From SAR202 cluster bacterium (GTDB lineage Bacteria > Chloroflexota > Dehalococcoidia > Lucifugimonadales > UBA826): a stretch of 58,954 bases of DNA. Below, piece after piece: positions 34,434 to 43,662 of this stretch (position 1 is the stretch's first letter; every line of letters starts with the position of its first letter). The notes under the pieces are model-generated. The model made no database searches. It was given only the letters and a program-made list of their open reading frames with translations, and was not told where the DNA came from. The position numbers and the translations under genes were made by a program. The stretch spans positions 1 to 58,954 of the forward strand of contig RQOP01000031.1 in the NCBI GenBank assembly GCA_008373095.1, in the 5' to 3' direction.

Positions 34434-35888
34434 ATGGGTTATCGAAACCTAAGAGAATTCATAAAATTTTTAGAATCTAAAAATGAAGTTCATTATATTG
34501 ATGCTCCCGTAAGCAGAGATCTTGAAATAACTGAAATCACCGACAGATCTGTGAAATCTGGAGGGCCGGCTCTTTACTTCCGAAACGTGGAAGGTTTCTC
34601 AATACCTATAGTGACGAATATATTTGGTACACACCAAAGAATGGCTTGGGCCCTAGGAGTAGAAAGCACCGATGACTTAACCCAAAAAGTTAGGGACATT
34701 CTCGGTATAGTGAAAACTCCCCCAGAATCACTATTTGATAAATTAAAAACTCTCAAAGATATGGCCGGGCTTGCTAAAACTCAGCCGAAAACGGTTTCTT
34801 CAGGACCATGTCAAGAAGTCGTGAAAATGGGTTCGGAAGCAGATTTAAATTTTTTACCCCACCTGAAATGCTGGCCGGATGACGGAGGTCGATATATCAC
34901 TCTACCTTTGGTCATTTCCAGAGATCCCGCCACTGGTAAACGCAACGTTGGCACATATAGGATGCAGGTATATGACTCACACACTGCAGGTATGCACTGG
35001 CAATCCCATAAGGTCGGGGCAAGTCACTACAGATCAGGAGAATTGCAAAAACTAGAGAAAATGGAAGTGGCAGTCGCATTGGGGGCAGATCCTACCACCA
35101 TGTGGACTGGAGCATTACCTCTCCCTCCAGATATGGACGAAATCGCGGTGTCGGGAGTCGTTAGTAACTCCGCTGTACAAATGGTGAAATGCAAAAGTAT
35201 CGACCTAGAAGTTCCAGCTAATTCAGAGATGGTTCTGGAAGGTTATGTGATTCCAGGTGAACTCAGAGAGGAGGGTCCATTTGGAGACCATACAGGCTAT
35301 TACTCATTGGAGGATGATTATCCAGTATTTCATTTAACCGCCATCACGCATAAAAAGGACCCAATCTACCCAGCCACAGTAGTGGGTCGACCACCGTCGG
35401 AAGATTTTTTTATGGGTAAAGCCGTAGAGAGATTAATGCTTCCAGCACTACAATTAACTTTGCCGGAAATCGTGGATATAAATATGCCAGCAGAAGGAGT
35501 TTTTCATAATTTGGTAATCGTCTCAATGAAAAAAGAATACCCTGGCCACACAAGAAAAGTAATGAATGCCATTTGGGGCCTTGGTTTAATGATGCTGGCT
35601 AAAGGCATCATAATTGTGGATGACAACGTTAATGTTCAAGATTTATCAGAGGTGGCCTGGCGAGTTAGTAGTAATATAAATCCTGACACAGACCTCGTCA
35701 TTACGGAAGGACCTGTTGACGACCTAGATCACTCAAGCCCGACTCCAAAATACGGAAGTAAGCTTGGAATTGACGCCACCAAAAAAAATGAAATGGATGG
35801 AAGGAAAAGAATTTGGCCACCCGACGTGATAATGTCTGAAGAGATGAAATTCCAAGTAACCAATCGGTGGGCAGAATACGGTTTCTGA
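34434..35888 (+). CDS. mqnL: UbiD-family decarboxylase, probably MqnL
   Basis: The 484-aa protein has UbiD features: YRNLREFIKFLES start, PALYFRNVEG, SHYRSGELQKLEKMEVAVALGADP, and the prenylated-FMN site region LREEGPFGDHTGYYSLEDDYPVFHLTAITHKKDPIYPATVVGRP. UbiD enzymes use prenylated FMN to remove a carboxyl group. The neighbours are a UbiA-type prenyltransferase and a UbiX-type flavin prenyltransferase in one operon. This matches the late steps of futalosine-route menaquinone synthesis. The substrate there is a prenylated 1,4-dihydroxy-6-naphthoate; that assignment is inferred from the gene set. Confidence 0.85.
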   Translation: MGYRNLREFIKFLESKNEVHYIDAPVSRDLEITEITDRSVKSGGPALYFRNVEGFSIPIVTNIFGTHQRMAWALGVESTDDLTQKVRDILGIVKTPPESLFDKLKTLKDMAGLAKTQPKTVSSGPCQEVVKMGSEADLNFLPHLKCWPDDGGRYITLPLVISRDPATGKRNVGTYRMQVYDSHTAGMHWQSHKVGASHYRSGELQKLEKMEVAVALGADPTTMWTGALPLPPDMDEIAVSGVVSNSAVQMVKCKSIDLEVPANSEMVLEGYVIPGELREEGPFGDHTGYYSLEDDYPVFHLTAITHKKDPIYPATVVGRPPSEDFFMGKAVERLMLPALQLTLPEIVDINMPAEGVFHNLVIVSMKKEYPGHTRKVMNAIWGLGLMMLAKGIIIVDDNVNVQDLSEVAWRVSSNINPDTDLVITEGPVDDLDHSSPTPKYGSKLGIDATKKNEMDGRKRIWPPDVIMSEEMKFQVTNRWAEYGF

Positions 35889-35893
35889 TAGTC

Positions 35894-36760
35894 ATGTCCC
35901 ATAAATCCATTTGGACCAAAATACCCAATTTTTTCGATGCGATCAAATTTCAAGAATCGATTTTTGCTCTTCCTTTTGCATACATCGGAATGCTGTTAGC
36001 AATTCAAGATATCCCGAGTTTAGACAAATTTATTTGGATAACTTTGGCAATGGTTTCTGCAAGAACAGTGGGCATGATTGCCAATCGAATTATAGATAGA
36101 AATATAGACTCCAAAAACCCACGCGCAGCACAGCGACATTTACCCCAAGGAATTCTTTCTGTTGCTGACCTATTAATACCAGGCATCCTAGCCTCCCTAA
36201 TATTTATAGCATGCGCTTATATGCTTAATACTCTAGCGTTAATATTGGCTCCATTGGCTTTGTTGTATTTAATTGCTTATCCGCTTACGAAAAGGTTCAC
36301 TTGGGCAGCCAACTTACTACTCGGATGGGCGCTAGCTATAGCTCCATCTGCGGCTTGGATTGGCATGGTTGGAAAATTGGACTGGCAACCAGTTCTTCTT
36401 TCAGCTTCAGTCGCTTTGTGGGCCGGTAGCTTTGACATCATTTATCACTCACAGGATGTCGCATTTCAAAAAAGAGAAAATTTGCATTCAGTTGCTACTC
36501 GTTTTGGTATCCCTTCAGCTTTCAAAATCGCTCAATCCATGGATCTTATGGCAGTGATTTGTTTAGTCATATTAGGAATATGGATGGGGCTCGGAATTTT
36601 CTACTTTTTCGGCTGTGGATTATCTGCCGCGTTTTTAGTTTACAAATACAAGTTGGTGAAACCTGACGATCTGTCCAAAATGGGAATGAGTTTCATGCGA
36701 ATCAACGCCCTTGTATCATGTTCGATGTTGTTAGGTACAATTGGATCATTAATGATTTAA
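35894..36760 (+). CDS. mqnP: UbiA-family prenyltransferase, probably MqnP
   Basis: The preferred start is the ATG at 35894, 5 nt after the ubiD-like stop; an ATG at 35867 would overlap it and would not fit homologues better. The 288-aa membrane protein has ESIFALPFAYIGMLLA and the first Asp-rich motif as NRIIDRNIDSKNPRAAQRHLPQG, with a second Asp-rich region DIIYHSQDVAFQKREN. The ALPFAY-G and ITLAMVSART-GM wording matches MqnP-type prenyltransferases of the futalosine route. It attaches a polyprenyl chain to an aromatic acid in the membrane. Confidence 0.88.
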   Translation: MSHKSIWTKIPNFFDAIKFQESIFALPFAYIGMLLAIQDIPSLDKFIWITLAMVSARTVGMIANRIIDRNIDSKNPRAAQRHLPQGILSVADLLIPGILASLIFIACAYMLNTLALILAPLALLYLIAYPLTKRFTWAANLLLGWALAIAPSAAWIGMVGKLDWQPVLLSASVALWAGSFDIIYHSQDVAFQKRENLHSVATRFGIPSAFKIAQSMDLMAVICLVILGIWMGLGIFYFFGCGLSAAFLVYKYKLVKPDDLSKMGMSFMRINALVSCSMLLGTIGSLMI

Positions 36761-36776
36761 AAATGGGACAAATATA

Positions 36777-37361
36777 ATGCGAATTGTCGTAGGGATATCT
36801 GGAGCTAGTGGATCACTTTTGGCCGCTAAAACTATTGAGGCTCTATTGAATCACAAGGTAAGGGTATCACTTGTCGCGTCAAATCCAGCCAGAATGGTTT
36901 GGCAGCATGAAATGAACATGTCGTACGGCGAAAGCATAGAAGAATGGTCATATAATGATAATTTCGAGCATTTTGCCATTGGAGATTTCAAAGCACCGAT
37001 AGCCAGCGGAACATATCCTACTAACGGCATGGTTATAGTCCCTTCCAGTATGGCCACAATATCTGCAGTATCAAAGGGTTTATCTGACAACCTGATTAGA
37101 AGGGCAGCAGACGTTTGCCTAAAAGAAAGACGACCGTTGGTAGTTGTCCCAAGAGAATCTCCTTTAAATGCAATCCATCTCGGCAACATGAAAGATTTAG
37201 CCACCTTTGGGGTAACTATTTTGCCTCCAGACCCACCTTATTATTTACCTATAAACACACTGGCTGAATCGGCTGAATTCACAGCACAAAAAGTTTTGAA
37301 TTCTCTTGGTGTTACCAGTCAACTCCCAAAGGAAATGCAATACGGAGGGCCAACCACTTAA
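36777..37361 (+). CDS. ubiX: UbiX-type flavin prenyltransferase, probably MqnM
   Basis: The 194-aa protein begins RIVVGISGASGSLLAAKTIEAL, the GxSGAS flavin-binding motif of UbiX/Pad1, and has PSSMATISAVSKGLSDNLIRRAADVCLKERRPLVVVPRESPLNAIHLGNM, also typical. It makes prenylated FMN, the cofactor that the UbiD-type decarboxylase in the same operon needs. It starts 16 nt after the UbiA gene. Its presence makes the UbiD homologue's activity self-contained. Confidence 0.94.
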   Translation: MRIVVGISGASGSLLAAKTIEALLNHKVRVSLVASNPARMVWQHEMNMSYGESIEEWSYNDNFEHFAIGDFKAPIASGTYPTNGMVIVPSSMATISAVSKGLSDNLIRRAADVCLKERRPLVVVPRESPLNAIHLGNMKDLATFGVTILPPDPPYYLPINTLAESAEFTAQKVLNSLGVTSQLPKEMQYGGPTT

Positions 37362-37427
37362 ATTTGTTGTATTACTCGGACATGCAAATATAAAATGCCT
37401 GCGAACAAGCGAAAATAAGGAAATATC

Positions 37428-37994
37428 ATGATTTCGGCAATAGCGGCAGTAAATGCTATTAACAGCATAAGAGACGGAGAGATAGTCGTAGCTACCATGA
37501 CGGCTAACAGATACTGGGAAACAGTATCAGATAATAAAGATCTGGATTTGCCTATATTCGGAGCCATGGGAAAAGCCTCTTCTGTCGCATTGGGCCTTGC
37601 TCTGTCTCAACCACAAAAAAAGATTATTGTTTTGGATGGGGATGGTAGTTTATTAATGAATCTTGGTTCTTTAGTTACAGTCGCCGGTATGGAGCCCGAT
37701 AACTTCGTACATTTTGTGTTCGAAGACGGCGCATATTGGACCACGGGAGGACAACCTATACCAGGGAATGGTAAATTCAATTTATCTGCCATGGCGGGAG
37801 ATGCCGGCTACAAAAATTCCTATGAATTCGAAGACCTTGAAACGTTGGTTAGTGAACTGCCAGAGGTACTAAATCAAAAGGGGCCTACCTTCGTTTCAAT
37901 TAAGATAACTCATCCTGACCATGCCGGAGAACCCTTTATTGGATCAACGAAAAATGCTATGGAAAAATTATCCAAGGTTATATCAGGCAGTTAA
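37428..37994 (+). CDS. Thiamine-diphosphate-binding subunit (ComE/sulfopyruvate decarboxylase beta-like)
   Basis: The 188-aa protein has the C-terminal ThDP domain of two-subunit decarboxylases: GAMGKASSVALGLALSQPQ and the GDG-x4-N motif at G71-D72-G73 to N78 (LDGDGSLLMNLGSL). It corresponds to the beta subunit of sulfopyruvate or phosphonopyruvate decarboxylase and would need a pyrimidine-binding alpha subunit, which is not in this window. It follows UbiX by 66 nt and precedes the PHP gene by 3 nt. Its substrate is unknown; sulfopyruvate is only the nearest named example. Confidence 0.75.
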   Translation: MISAIAAVNAINSIRDGEIVVATMTANRYWETVSDNKDLDLPIFGAMGKASSVALGLALSQPQKKIIVLDGDGSLLMNLGSLVTVAGMEPDNFVHFVFEDGAYWTTGGQPIPGNGKFNLSAMAGDAGYKNSYEFEDLETLVSELPEVLNQKGPTFVSIKITHPDHAGEPFIGSTKNAMEKLSKVISGS

Positions 37995-37997
37995 TCT

Positions 37998-38657
37998 ATG
38001 TATGACTTTCATACTCACACATTTTTAAGTGACGGAGTACTTTCTCCAATTGAACTTATAAGAAGAGCTATTGTAGTTGGTTACCAAACAATGGCAATTA
38101 CAGACCACGTTGGCCCGGGCAACCTTGAATATGTTTTATCTACTCTCAAAAAAGATTGTGAAATGGCCGAAAAAAGATGGGACATTAAGGTATTTACCGG
38201 TGTCGAAATAACTCACACACCTATCGAAGATATAGATCTGCTAGCGAAAGATGCACGTGCTTTAGGCGCCCAAGTTGTGAATGTACATGGGGAAACCATA
38301 ATGGAACCAGTGGTATCTGGTACTAATTTAGCTGCCGTGTCTTCCCAATATGTTGATATCCTTGCCCACCCGGGGTTGATCACTTTGGATGAGGCATCAT
38401 TGGCTGCAGAAAACGGAGTTTTCTTAGAAATATCAGGCAGGAAGGGGCACGGACTTGCCAATGGCCACGTTGCAAACATAGCACGTAAAACCGGCGCCAC
38501 ATTGATTTTAGATTCCGACGCTCACGAACCTGATGATCTGATGACTCAAGAATATGCAGAGAAAGTAGCAATAGGTTCAGGTCTCAACGAGAAGGAAAAG
38601 GAGACAATCTTGAACCAGTCTCCTTTAACATTGATACACCGAGTCAATAGTCGTTGA
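37998..38657 (+). CDS. PHP-domain phosphatase (histidinol-phosphate phosphatase-like)
   Basis: The 219-aa protein has a PHP metal-binding fold: DFHTHTFLSDG (H5, H7), AITDHVG, VFTGVEITHTP, VNVHGET, ILAHPGLI and LDSDAHEPDD. The residues needed for a trinuclear metal site are all present. Short single-domain PHP proteins of this kind hydrolyse phosphomonoesters and are often annotated as histidinol phosphate phosphatases; that specific substrate is not proven here. It lies 3 nt after the ThDP gene and ends the rightward operon, convergent with the next gene with a 1-nt gap. Confidence 0.88.
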   Translation: MYDFHTHTFLSDGVLSPIELIRRAIVVGYQTMAITDHVGPGNLEYVLSTLKKDCEMAEKRWDIKVFTGVEITHTPIEDIDLLAKDARALGAQVVNVHGETIMEPVVSGTNLAAVSSQYVDILAHPGLITLDEASLAAENGVFLEISGRKGHGLANGHVANIARKTGATLILDSDAHEPDDLMTQEYAEKVAIGSGLNEKEKETILNQSPLTLIHRVNSR

Positions 38658-38658
38658 T

Positions 38659-39639
38659 CTAATCGTCGGGTAAAACAACAGACTCCGGCTCTTCACCGTT
38701 TACAACTCTAGCGGTGTTGTATGCAGCAAAAGCCCTACTTTTTTCCCCTGCTTCTTGAGTGAAAGCTGCCAAATGCGGAGTAATCAAAACGTTATCCATC
38801 TCAATAAGTGGATTGTCCTCAGGCGTGGGCTCCACTTCCAACACATCTACACCAGCCGCCATGATTTTTTCTTCCTCAATAGCTCGTATAAAGGCGTCCT
38901 CATCAACCACGGGGCCTCTGCAGGCATTAATCAAAACTGCCGTGGGTTTCATCAAATCGAATTCCCGATCACTTATCATTCCTGTCGTGTTTCTGTTTAG
39001 CGGTACATGAAGTGTAATTATGTCCGACTCTTGCAATAATTCATCGAATCCTACCTTTTTCATTCCCAATTCATCTACCAAATCAGATTCAGGATCGACT
39101 ATGTCATGGTAAATGAGTTCACACTCCCATCCCTGCAACCTTTTTGCCACCCTAGAGCCTATTCGACCTACCCCTATAATACCAACTGTCTTACCTGTTA
39201 ATTCATGTGCCTGAGAATACCAGGCACTTCTAATATCCGACATCCACTTACCATCTTGGACACTCTTAAATTGCAATTGCAATTTTCTGTAAACTCCAAT
39301 CATCAAGGCTATGGTATGTTCAGCTACGGCAACAGCGTTTCCACCCCCGTTATTGGAAACTTTGACCCCCAGTTCCCCAAGAGCTGTTTTATCAAGCTGG
39401 TTTGTCCCGGCACTGGTTGTTTGAATTAAACGGAGTTCTGGACATTTGGCAGCTAGTTCAACTTCAAAAGCAAGCGCACCCCCCAAAATAACAGCCTTTG
39501 TATTTTTCAAGGCTTCAGCGGACTCTTCTAAAGACATCGAAGAATCAACCCAATCTATATCTACCCCAGCCGGCATAGCGTCCTTTAAAATTTGCAATCC
39601 AGAATCGTCTGGAGCCCAAAACACAACTTGATCGTTCAT
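38659..39639 (-). CDS. D-isomer-specific 2-hydroxyacid dehydrogenase
   Basis: The 326-aa protein has the NAD-binding Rossmann motif GIIGVGRIGSRVAKRLQGWE followed by a D (YHDIVDPESD), and the catalytic set R (INACRGPVVDEDAF), E (VLEVEPTPEDNP) and H (ITPHLAAFTQEAG). Members reduce 2-oxo-acids such as glyoxylate, hydroxypyruvate or phosphohydroxypyruvate; the substrate cannot be fixed here. It lies opposite to the PHP gene, with stops one base apart. The first 100 residues form the substrate lid typical of the family. Confidence 0.93.
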   Translation of the reverse strand: MNDQVVFWAPDDSGLQILKDAMPAGVDIDWVDSSMSLEESAEALKNTKAVILGGALAFEVELAAKCPELRLIQTTSAGTNQLDKTALGELGVKVSNNGGGNAVAVAEHTIALMIGVYRKLQLQFKSVQDGKWMSDIRSAWYSQAHELTGKTVGIIGVGRIGSRVAKRLQGWECELIYHDIVDPESDLVDELGMKKVGFDELLQESDIITLHVPLNRNTTGMISDREFDLMKPTAVLINACRGPVVDEDAFIRAIEEEKIMAAGVDVLEVEPTPEDNPLIEMDNVLITPHLAAFTQEAGEKSRAFAAYNTARVVNGEEPESVVLPDD

Positions 39640-39772
39640 ATTACTTACATACCCCCTGCCAATTGAATCGTTTTGTATTGGTGATTATATGTAGTTAATA
39701 GAATCACCTCAACCGAAAAGGCCTTAAGTTTATAATGCCACTGAGTCGTTTACATGAAAATAGGATGTTCAG

Positions 39773-40975
39773 TTGAATTCCAAAGCTCTAAAAGATGTAA
39801 AAGTTCTAGATTTTACCCATTACGTATCTGGACCATATTGCACCAAATTATTGGGCGACTATGGAGCCGATGTTATCAAAATAGAACGCCCAATCACTGG
39901 AGACCCATGTAGACACCTACCCCCCTTTGAAGAAGCTAGGCAAAGCCCTCAAACTGGTTTGTTATTCAAATATTTGAACACAAATAAAAAGAGTCTCGAG
40001 ATTGACCTAAAATCTGAATTTGGTAGAAATGCCGTAGAACAATTGGCCATGGATACTGACATTCTAGTTGAAAATTTCAGACCCGGTGTTCTAAATTCCT
40101 TTGGGTTAACAAAAGAGAAATTAAGACATCTAAACCCAAATTTAGTGGTTGTTTCTATAAGCAATTTTGGTCAAACAGGACCTTACCGTGATTTCAAAGC
40201 CAACGACTTAATTTTTTATGCGCTGGGTGGGCTAATGTACATCTTTGGTTCAACTGATAAAGCCCCAATTAAACATGCATTGCGACAAGCGCAGTTCAAG
40301 GCTGGTACTAATGCGGCTTCAGCCGCTTTGATGGCTTACTACAAGACACTTACATCTGGTAGTGGCGAAGAAATAGACATTTCGATCCAGGAAAGCATTT
40401 CCGCATCGGTCCGGGATGCAACCACCAGCTATGCCACGTCTGGAGTTGTTAGAACGCGCCAGAGTCCGATGAATGGGGAGATCCCAAGAACCCCGATAGA
40501 GGTTAGGGATGGATATGTTGTTCCGATAACATTTGGGTCCACTGACTGGAGTAAAACGGCAGATTTATTGGAATGCGAAGAACTATATAACCCAAAATTT
40601 ACAACTCCTGAAGGCCGTAGGGAGAATGCCCAAGAATTTGAGGAATTAGTCCGGAGTGCCTTTAGGGTCAAAGGAAAACAGGAGCTTTTCTACGGTGCTC
40701 ATTCTCATCGGGAGTTGGTATATGGTTTAGTACAAGACGCCGCAGACCTATTAGAAAACCCCCAGTATCAACACGATGGCTACTTTCAAAAATTAGAAGG
40801 AAATATCAGCAGTGAAACTCAATTTCCTGGAAGGCCTTTCCACTTATCAAAAACCCCCTGGGAAATACGCACCTCAGCACCCAAATTAGGCCAACACAAT
40901 GACGAGATCCTTATAAAAAAAATTAAACTATCTACTGAATATCCAGCAGACACGGGGTCTAATGATGGGCAATAA
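39773..40975 (+). CDS. CaiB/BaiF CoA-transferase, catalytic subunit of a pair
   Basis: The 400-aa protein starts at a TTG with AGGA 7 nt upstream. It has the class III order LKDVKVLDFTHYVSGPYCTKLLGDYGADVIKIERP, then LNTNKKSLEIDL, then FKANDLIFYALGGL with D145 as the catalytic aspartate. The gene overlaps the next CoA-transferase gene by 14 nt. Pairs like this (for example BbsE/BbsF, SmtA/SmtB) form heteromers. This protein is the likely active partner. The acyl substrates are unknown. Confidence 0.9.
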   Translation: MNSKALKDVKVLDFTHYVSGPYCTKLLGDYGADVIKIERPITGDPCRHLPPFEEARQSPQTGLLFKYLNTNKKSLEIDLKSEFGRNAVEQLAMDTDILVENFRPGVLNSFGLTKEKLRHLNPNLVVVSISNFGQTGPYRDFKANDLIFYALGGLMYIFGSTDKAPIKHALRQAQFKAGTNAASAALMAYYKTLTSGSGEEIDISIQESISASVRDATTSYATSGVVRTRQSPMNGEIPRTPIEVRDGYVVPITFGSTDWSKTADLLECEELYNPKFTTPEGRRENAQEFEELVRSAFRVKGKQELFYGAHSHRELVYGLVQDAADLLENPQYQHDGYFQKLEGNISSETQFPGRPFHLSKTPWEIRTSAPKLGQHNDEILIKKIKLSTEYPADTGSNDGQ

Positions 40976-42314
40976 CGGAATCCTAAGCGGTATACGTGTT
41001 GTGGAGTTAAGTCAACTTATAGCGATACCTTACGCTACAAAGCTGATGTCAGATATGGGCGCAGAGACCATTAGGCTAGAATCTGCGAAAAGACCCGATG
41101 CATATAGGCTCTCTGATTTTTACGATGAAAGATTGGATGGAGACTATTGGAATCGGGCGATAAATTTCAATGAACAAAACAGAAACAAATTAGGCCTTGC
41201 CCTCGAATTAGATAACAACAATGCATTAGATCAACTTTATGATCTTATAAGCATAAGTGACGTTTTTGCATGTAATTTCACCCCAAGAGTAATGAAGAAA
41301 TTTGGTTTGGAATATGACAATCTCAAAAAAATAAAACCTGACATAATCGTGGTCTCATCAACCGGGTATGGGCACTCAGGGCCTTGGTCTAGTTTCGGGG
41401 CAATAGGATTTGGAACCGAAGCAGCATCTGGTCTATCATCCGCGACAGGGTACGAAGATGGTCCTCCAGCTCAGCCAGAGATCCCTTATCCTGACTATAC
41501 AGCAGCAGAACATACGGTCTTTGCCCTTATGGCAGCAATAATCCACCGTTCAAAAACAGGAGAGGGGCAGTTTATTGAGGTTTCTCAGTCAGAATGTGTC
41601 ACATCCACAATACCGGAAATAATACTTGACTATACAGCTAACAAAAATGTCACTAAAAGAATAGGTAACTCTCATCCGGAAATATCTCCCCACGGATGCT
41701 ATCCGTGCAAAGGCAGAGACAAATGGATAACAATTGCCACTCAGTCAGAGAAAGAATGGAATTCACTAGTTAATTTATTGTTCCCAGAAATCGTTACCAA
41801 TACTAAATTTGATTCAAATGAGTCTCGAATCGTAAACCGAAAGGAATTGGATGAATTAATCTCTATCAAAACGATGGAATGGGATAATTTAGAATTGATG
41901 GAGATACTACAGGGACGAGGAGTAAGTGCGGGAGCTGTTTTAAATGGCAAAGAACTTTTATTCAATCAACATTTGTTTGAACGAAACTTTTTTGAAATAG
42001 TGCCGCATCAACCTCAAAGCCAAATCCCAAAACTTCCCTACCCAGGTAAGCCCTGGAAAATGTCTAAACCTACTCAAGGTAACATGAAGCCGCCCCCTTC
42101 CTTTGGTCAGCACAACGAAACTATTTTGAAAAATTACCTAGGACTGAGCAATAAGTCATATCAAGAACTCCAAGATCAAGGTGCAATATCAGAGAAAATA
42201 GACATCGTTGCAAAGGAAATAATAGTGTCGAGAGAAGAGAGGGCAAAGGAAGGTTCGGTATATTCTTATGATCCTAACTTCAAATCAACGATAAAATCCT
42301 ACTTTGACATATAG
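40962..42314 (+). CDS. CaiB/BaiF CoA-transferase-like subunit, catalytic Asp absent
   Basis: The 450-aa protein has the class III folds (ILSGIRVVELSQLIAIPYATKLMSDMGAETIRLE, NKLGLALELD), but the aspartate of the YD/ND motif is missing: the aligned stretch reads AIGFGTEAASGL, with Gly149 in its place. It also carries a longer C-terminal tail (about 40 residues, charged) than its partner. It starts within the last 14 nt of the preceding transferase gene and is probably the non-catalytic half of a heteromer. Start codons at 40962 and 40965 cannot be told apart. Confidence 0.85.
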   Translation: MMGNNGILSGIRVVELSQLIAIPYATKLMSDMGAETIRLESAKRPDAYRLSDFYDERLDGDYWNRAINFNEQNRNKLGLALELDNNNALDQLYDLISISDVFACNFTPRVMKKFGLEYDNLKKIKPDIIVVSSTGYGHSGPWSSFGAIGFGTEAASGLSSATGYEDGPPAQPEIPYPDYTAAEHTVFALMAAIIHRSKTGEGQFIEVSQSECVTSTIPEIILDYTANKNVTKRIGNSHPEISPHGCYPCKGRDKWITIATQSEKEWNSLVNLLFPEIVTNTKFDSNESRIVNRKELDELISIKTMEWDNLELMEILQGRGVSAGAVLNGKELLFNQHLFERNFFEIVPHQPQSQIPKLPYPGKPWKMSKPTQGNMKPPPSFGQHNETILKNYLGLSNKSYQELQDQGAISEKIDIVAKEIIVSREERAKEGSVYSYDPNFKSTIKSYFDI

Positions 42315-42315
42315 A

Positions 42316-43014
42316 ATGGGCAGTTATTCAAAAGCAGAACATGAAGTGTTGAAATCTCAAGTGGCAATAGATGGACCAGTGGCCTCAGGCAAAACAGCTG
42401 TGGGCAGAGCTGTTAGCCGAGACTTGAAATGGAAATTCCTAGACACAGGAATTATGTACAGAGCTGCAACTAGAATCATTCTCGATTTAGGGATATCACC
42501 AGAAAATAATTCCAAAATTATAGAGGTCGTAAGAGAAACCTCGATTGAGTTAGACGATTCACCACACTCTGAAAGAATATTCATAGACGGGATCGACAAA
42601 ACAGATACTTTGAGAACCCCAGAAATAGACAGAACTGTATCTACTATCTCAAAAATACCTGCTGTCAGGAAAGAACTTGTGAACCAACAAAGAAGTATCG
42701 CAGACCGTGGCCCAATAGTAATGGTGGGACGTGACATAGGTAGTGTGGTGCTGCCAGCGGCAGATGTCCGGTTATACTTAGATGCAAGTGTCGAAGTAAG
42801 AGCAGAGCGACGCTATAGGGAACGGGCAGGTACTGAAAACAAGCTGTCATTGGAACAGATAAAAATGGATCTTGAAAACAGAGATAGAATCGACAGAGAG
42901 CGAGATGATTCTCCATTAAAGATTCATGATTTCTACATAGTGATTGAAACATCTTCAATGACTCTACGCGAAGTAGTCAGTTATATAACCGATCTTTGCA
43001 AGTCAAAAATTTAA
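42316..43014 (+). CDS. cmk: Cytidylate kinase
   Basis: The preferred start is the ATG at 42316 (MGSYSKAEHEV); a TTG lies in-frame four codons earlier. The 232-aa product has the P-loop G20-PVASGKT-27, LDTGIMYRAAT with the NMP-binding region, and GRDIGSVVLP and DVRLYLDASVEVRAERRY as in Cmk. It phosphorylates CMP and dCMP. The next gene, plsC, starts in a TAATG overlap with its stop codon, so the two are co-translated, as in many bacteria. Confidence 0.95.
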   Translation: MGSYSKAEHEVLKSQVAIDGPVASGKTAVGRAVSRDLKWKFLDTGIMYRAATRIILDLGISPENNSKIIEVVRETSIELDDSPHSERIFIDGIDKTDTLRTPEIDRTVSTISKIPAVRKELVNQQRSIADRGPIVMVGRDIGSVVLPAADVRLYLDASVEVRAERRYRERAGTENKLSLEQIKMDLENRDRIDRERDDSPLKIHDFYIVIETSSMTLREVVSYITDLCKSKI

Positions 43015-43658
43015 TGCTCTACTCTACTTGTAATTTCCTTCAAAAAGTAACCTTGAATTGTTTTTCTAATTATGAGGTGTCCGGCCGAGAAAACGTACCT
43101 CCAGTGGGTCCATTAATAGTGGTCTCAAACCACCTCAGCAATATAGATCCGTCCATTGTGGCTGTTTCAGTATCTAGGAGATTGAAATTCCTGGCGAAAA
43201 GCAGTCTATTTGCAGGTCCGTTTATCAGTGGTTTATTAAGATGGTATGGTGCCTATCCTCTACATAGAGATCGTATTGATGTAGCATCGTTTAAATGGGC
43301 TCTTAATCAGCTCCGTGAGGATGGGGTTATCCTAATATTTCCTGAAGGCACAAGAAGCAGGGGTTCGATGATAAGGGCTAAATCTGGCGTGGCCAGGTTA
43401 GTTCAGATGTCTGATGCAACTATTTTACCTGTTGGAATCACAGGAACAGAACACATAGGAAATGTCCTAAGGGTTGTTAATCCGACTGGGGACATTAAAG
43501 TCAATATAGGCAGCCCATTTTCTCTACCCAAAATAGATGGACCAATAGACAGTCCTATTTTAAAATCTATGACTGACTTAATAATGGAAAGAGTTTCAGT
43601 CTTATTGCCTGAAACTTACCGTGGTGTGTATAGCTTAAAAAAGGATCATAATAAATAA
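43014..43658 (+). CDS. plsC: 1-acyl-sn-glycerol-3-phosphate acyltransferase
   Basis: The ATG at 43014 overlaps the cmk stop (TAATG) and is preferred over an in-frame TTG at 42996. The 214-aa product has the acyltransferase block NHLSNIDPS (H40-x4-D45) and FPEGTRSRG for substrate phosphate binding. It puts the second acyl chain on lysophosphatidic acid at the membrane. The cmk-plsC order is common. GlmS follows 4 nt after its stop codon. Confidence 0.93.
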   Translation: MLYSTCNFLQKVTLNCFSNYEVSGRENVPPVGPLIVVSNHLSNIDPSIVAVSVSRRLKFLAKSSLFAGPFISGLLRWYGAYPLHRDRIDVASFKWALNQLREDGVILIFPEGTRSRGSMIRAKSGVARLVQMSDATILPVGITGTEHIGNVLRVVNPTGDIKVNIGSPFSLPKIDGPIDSPILKSMTDLIMERVSVLLPETYRGVYSLKKDHNK

Positions 43659-43662
43659 CTGA

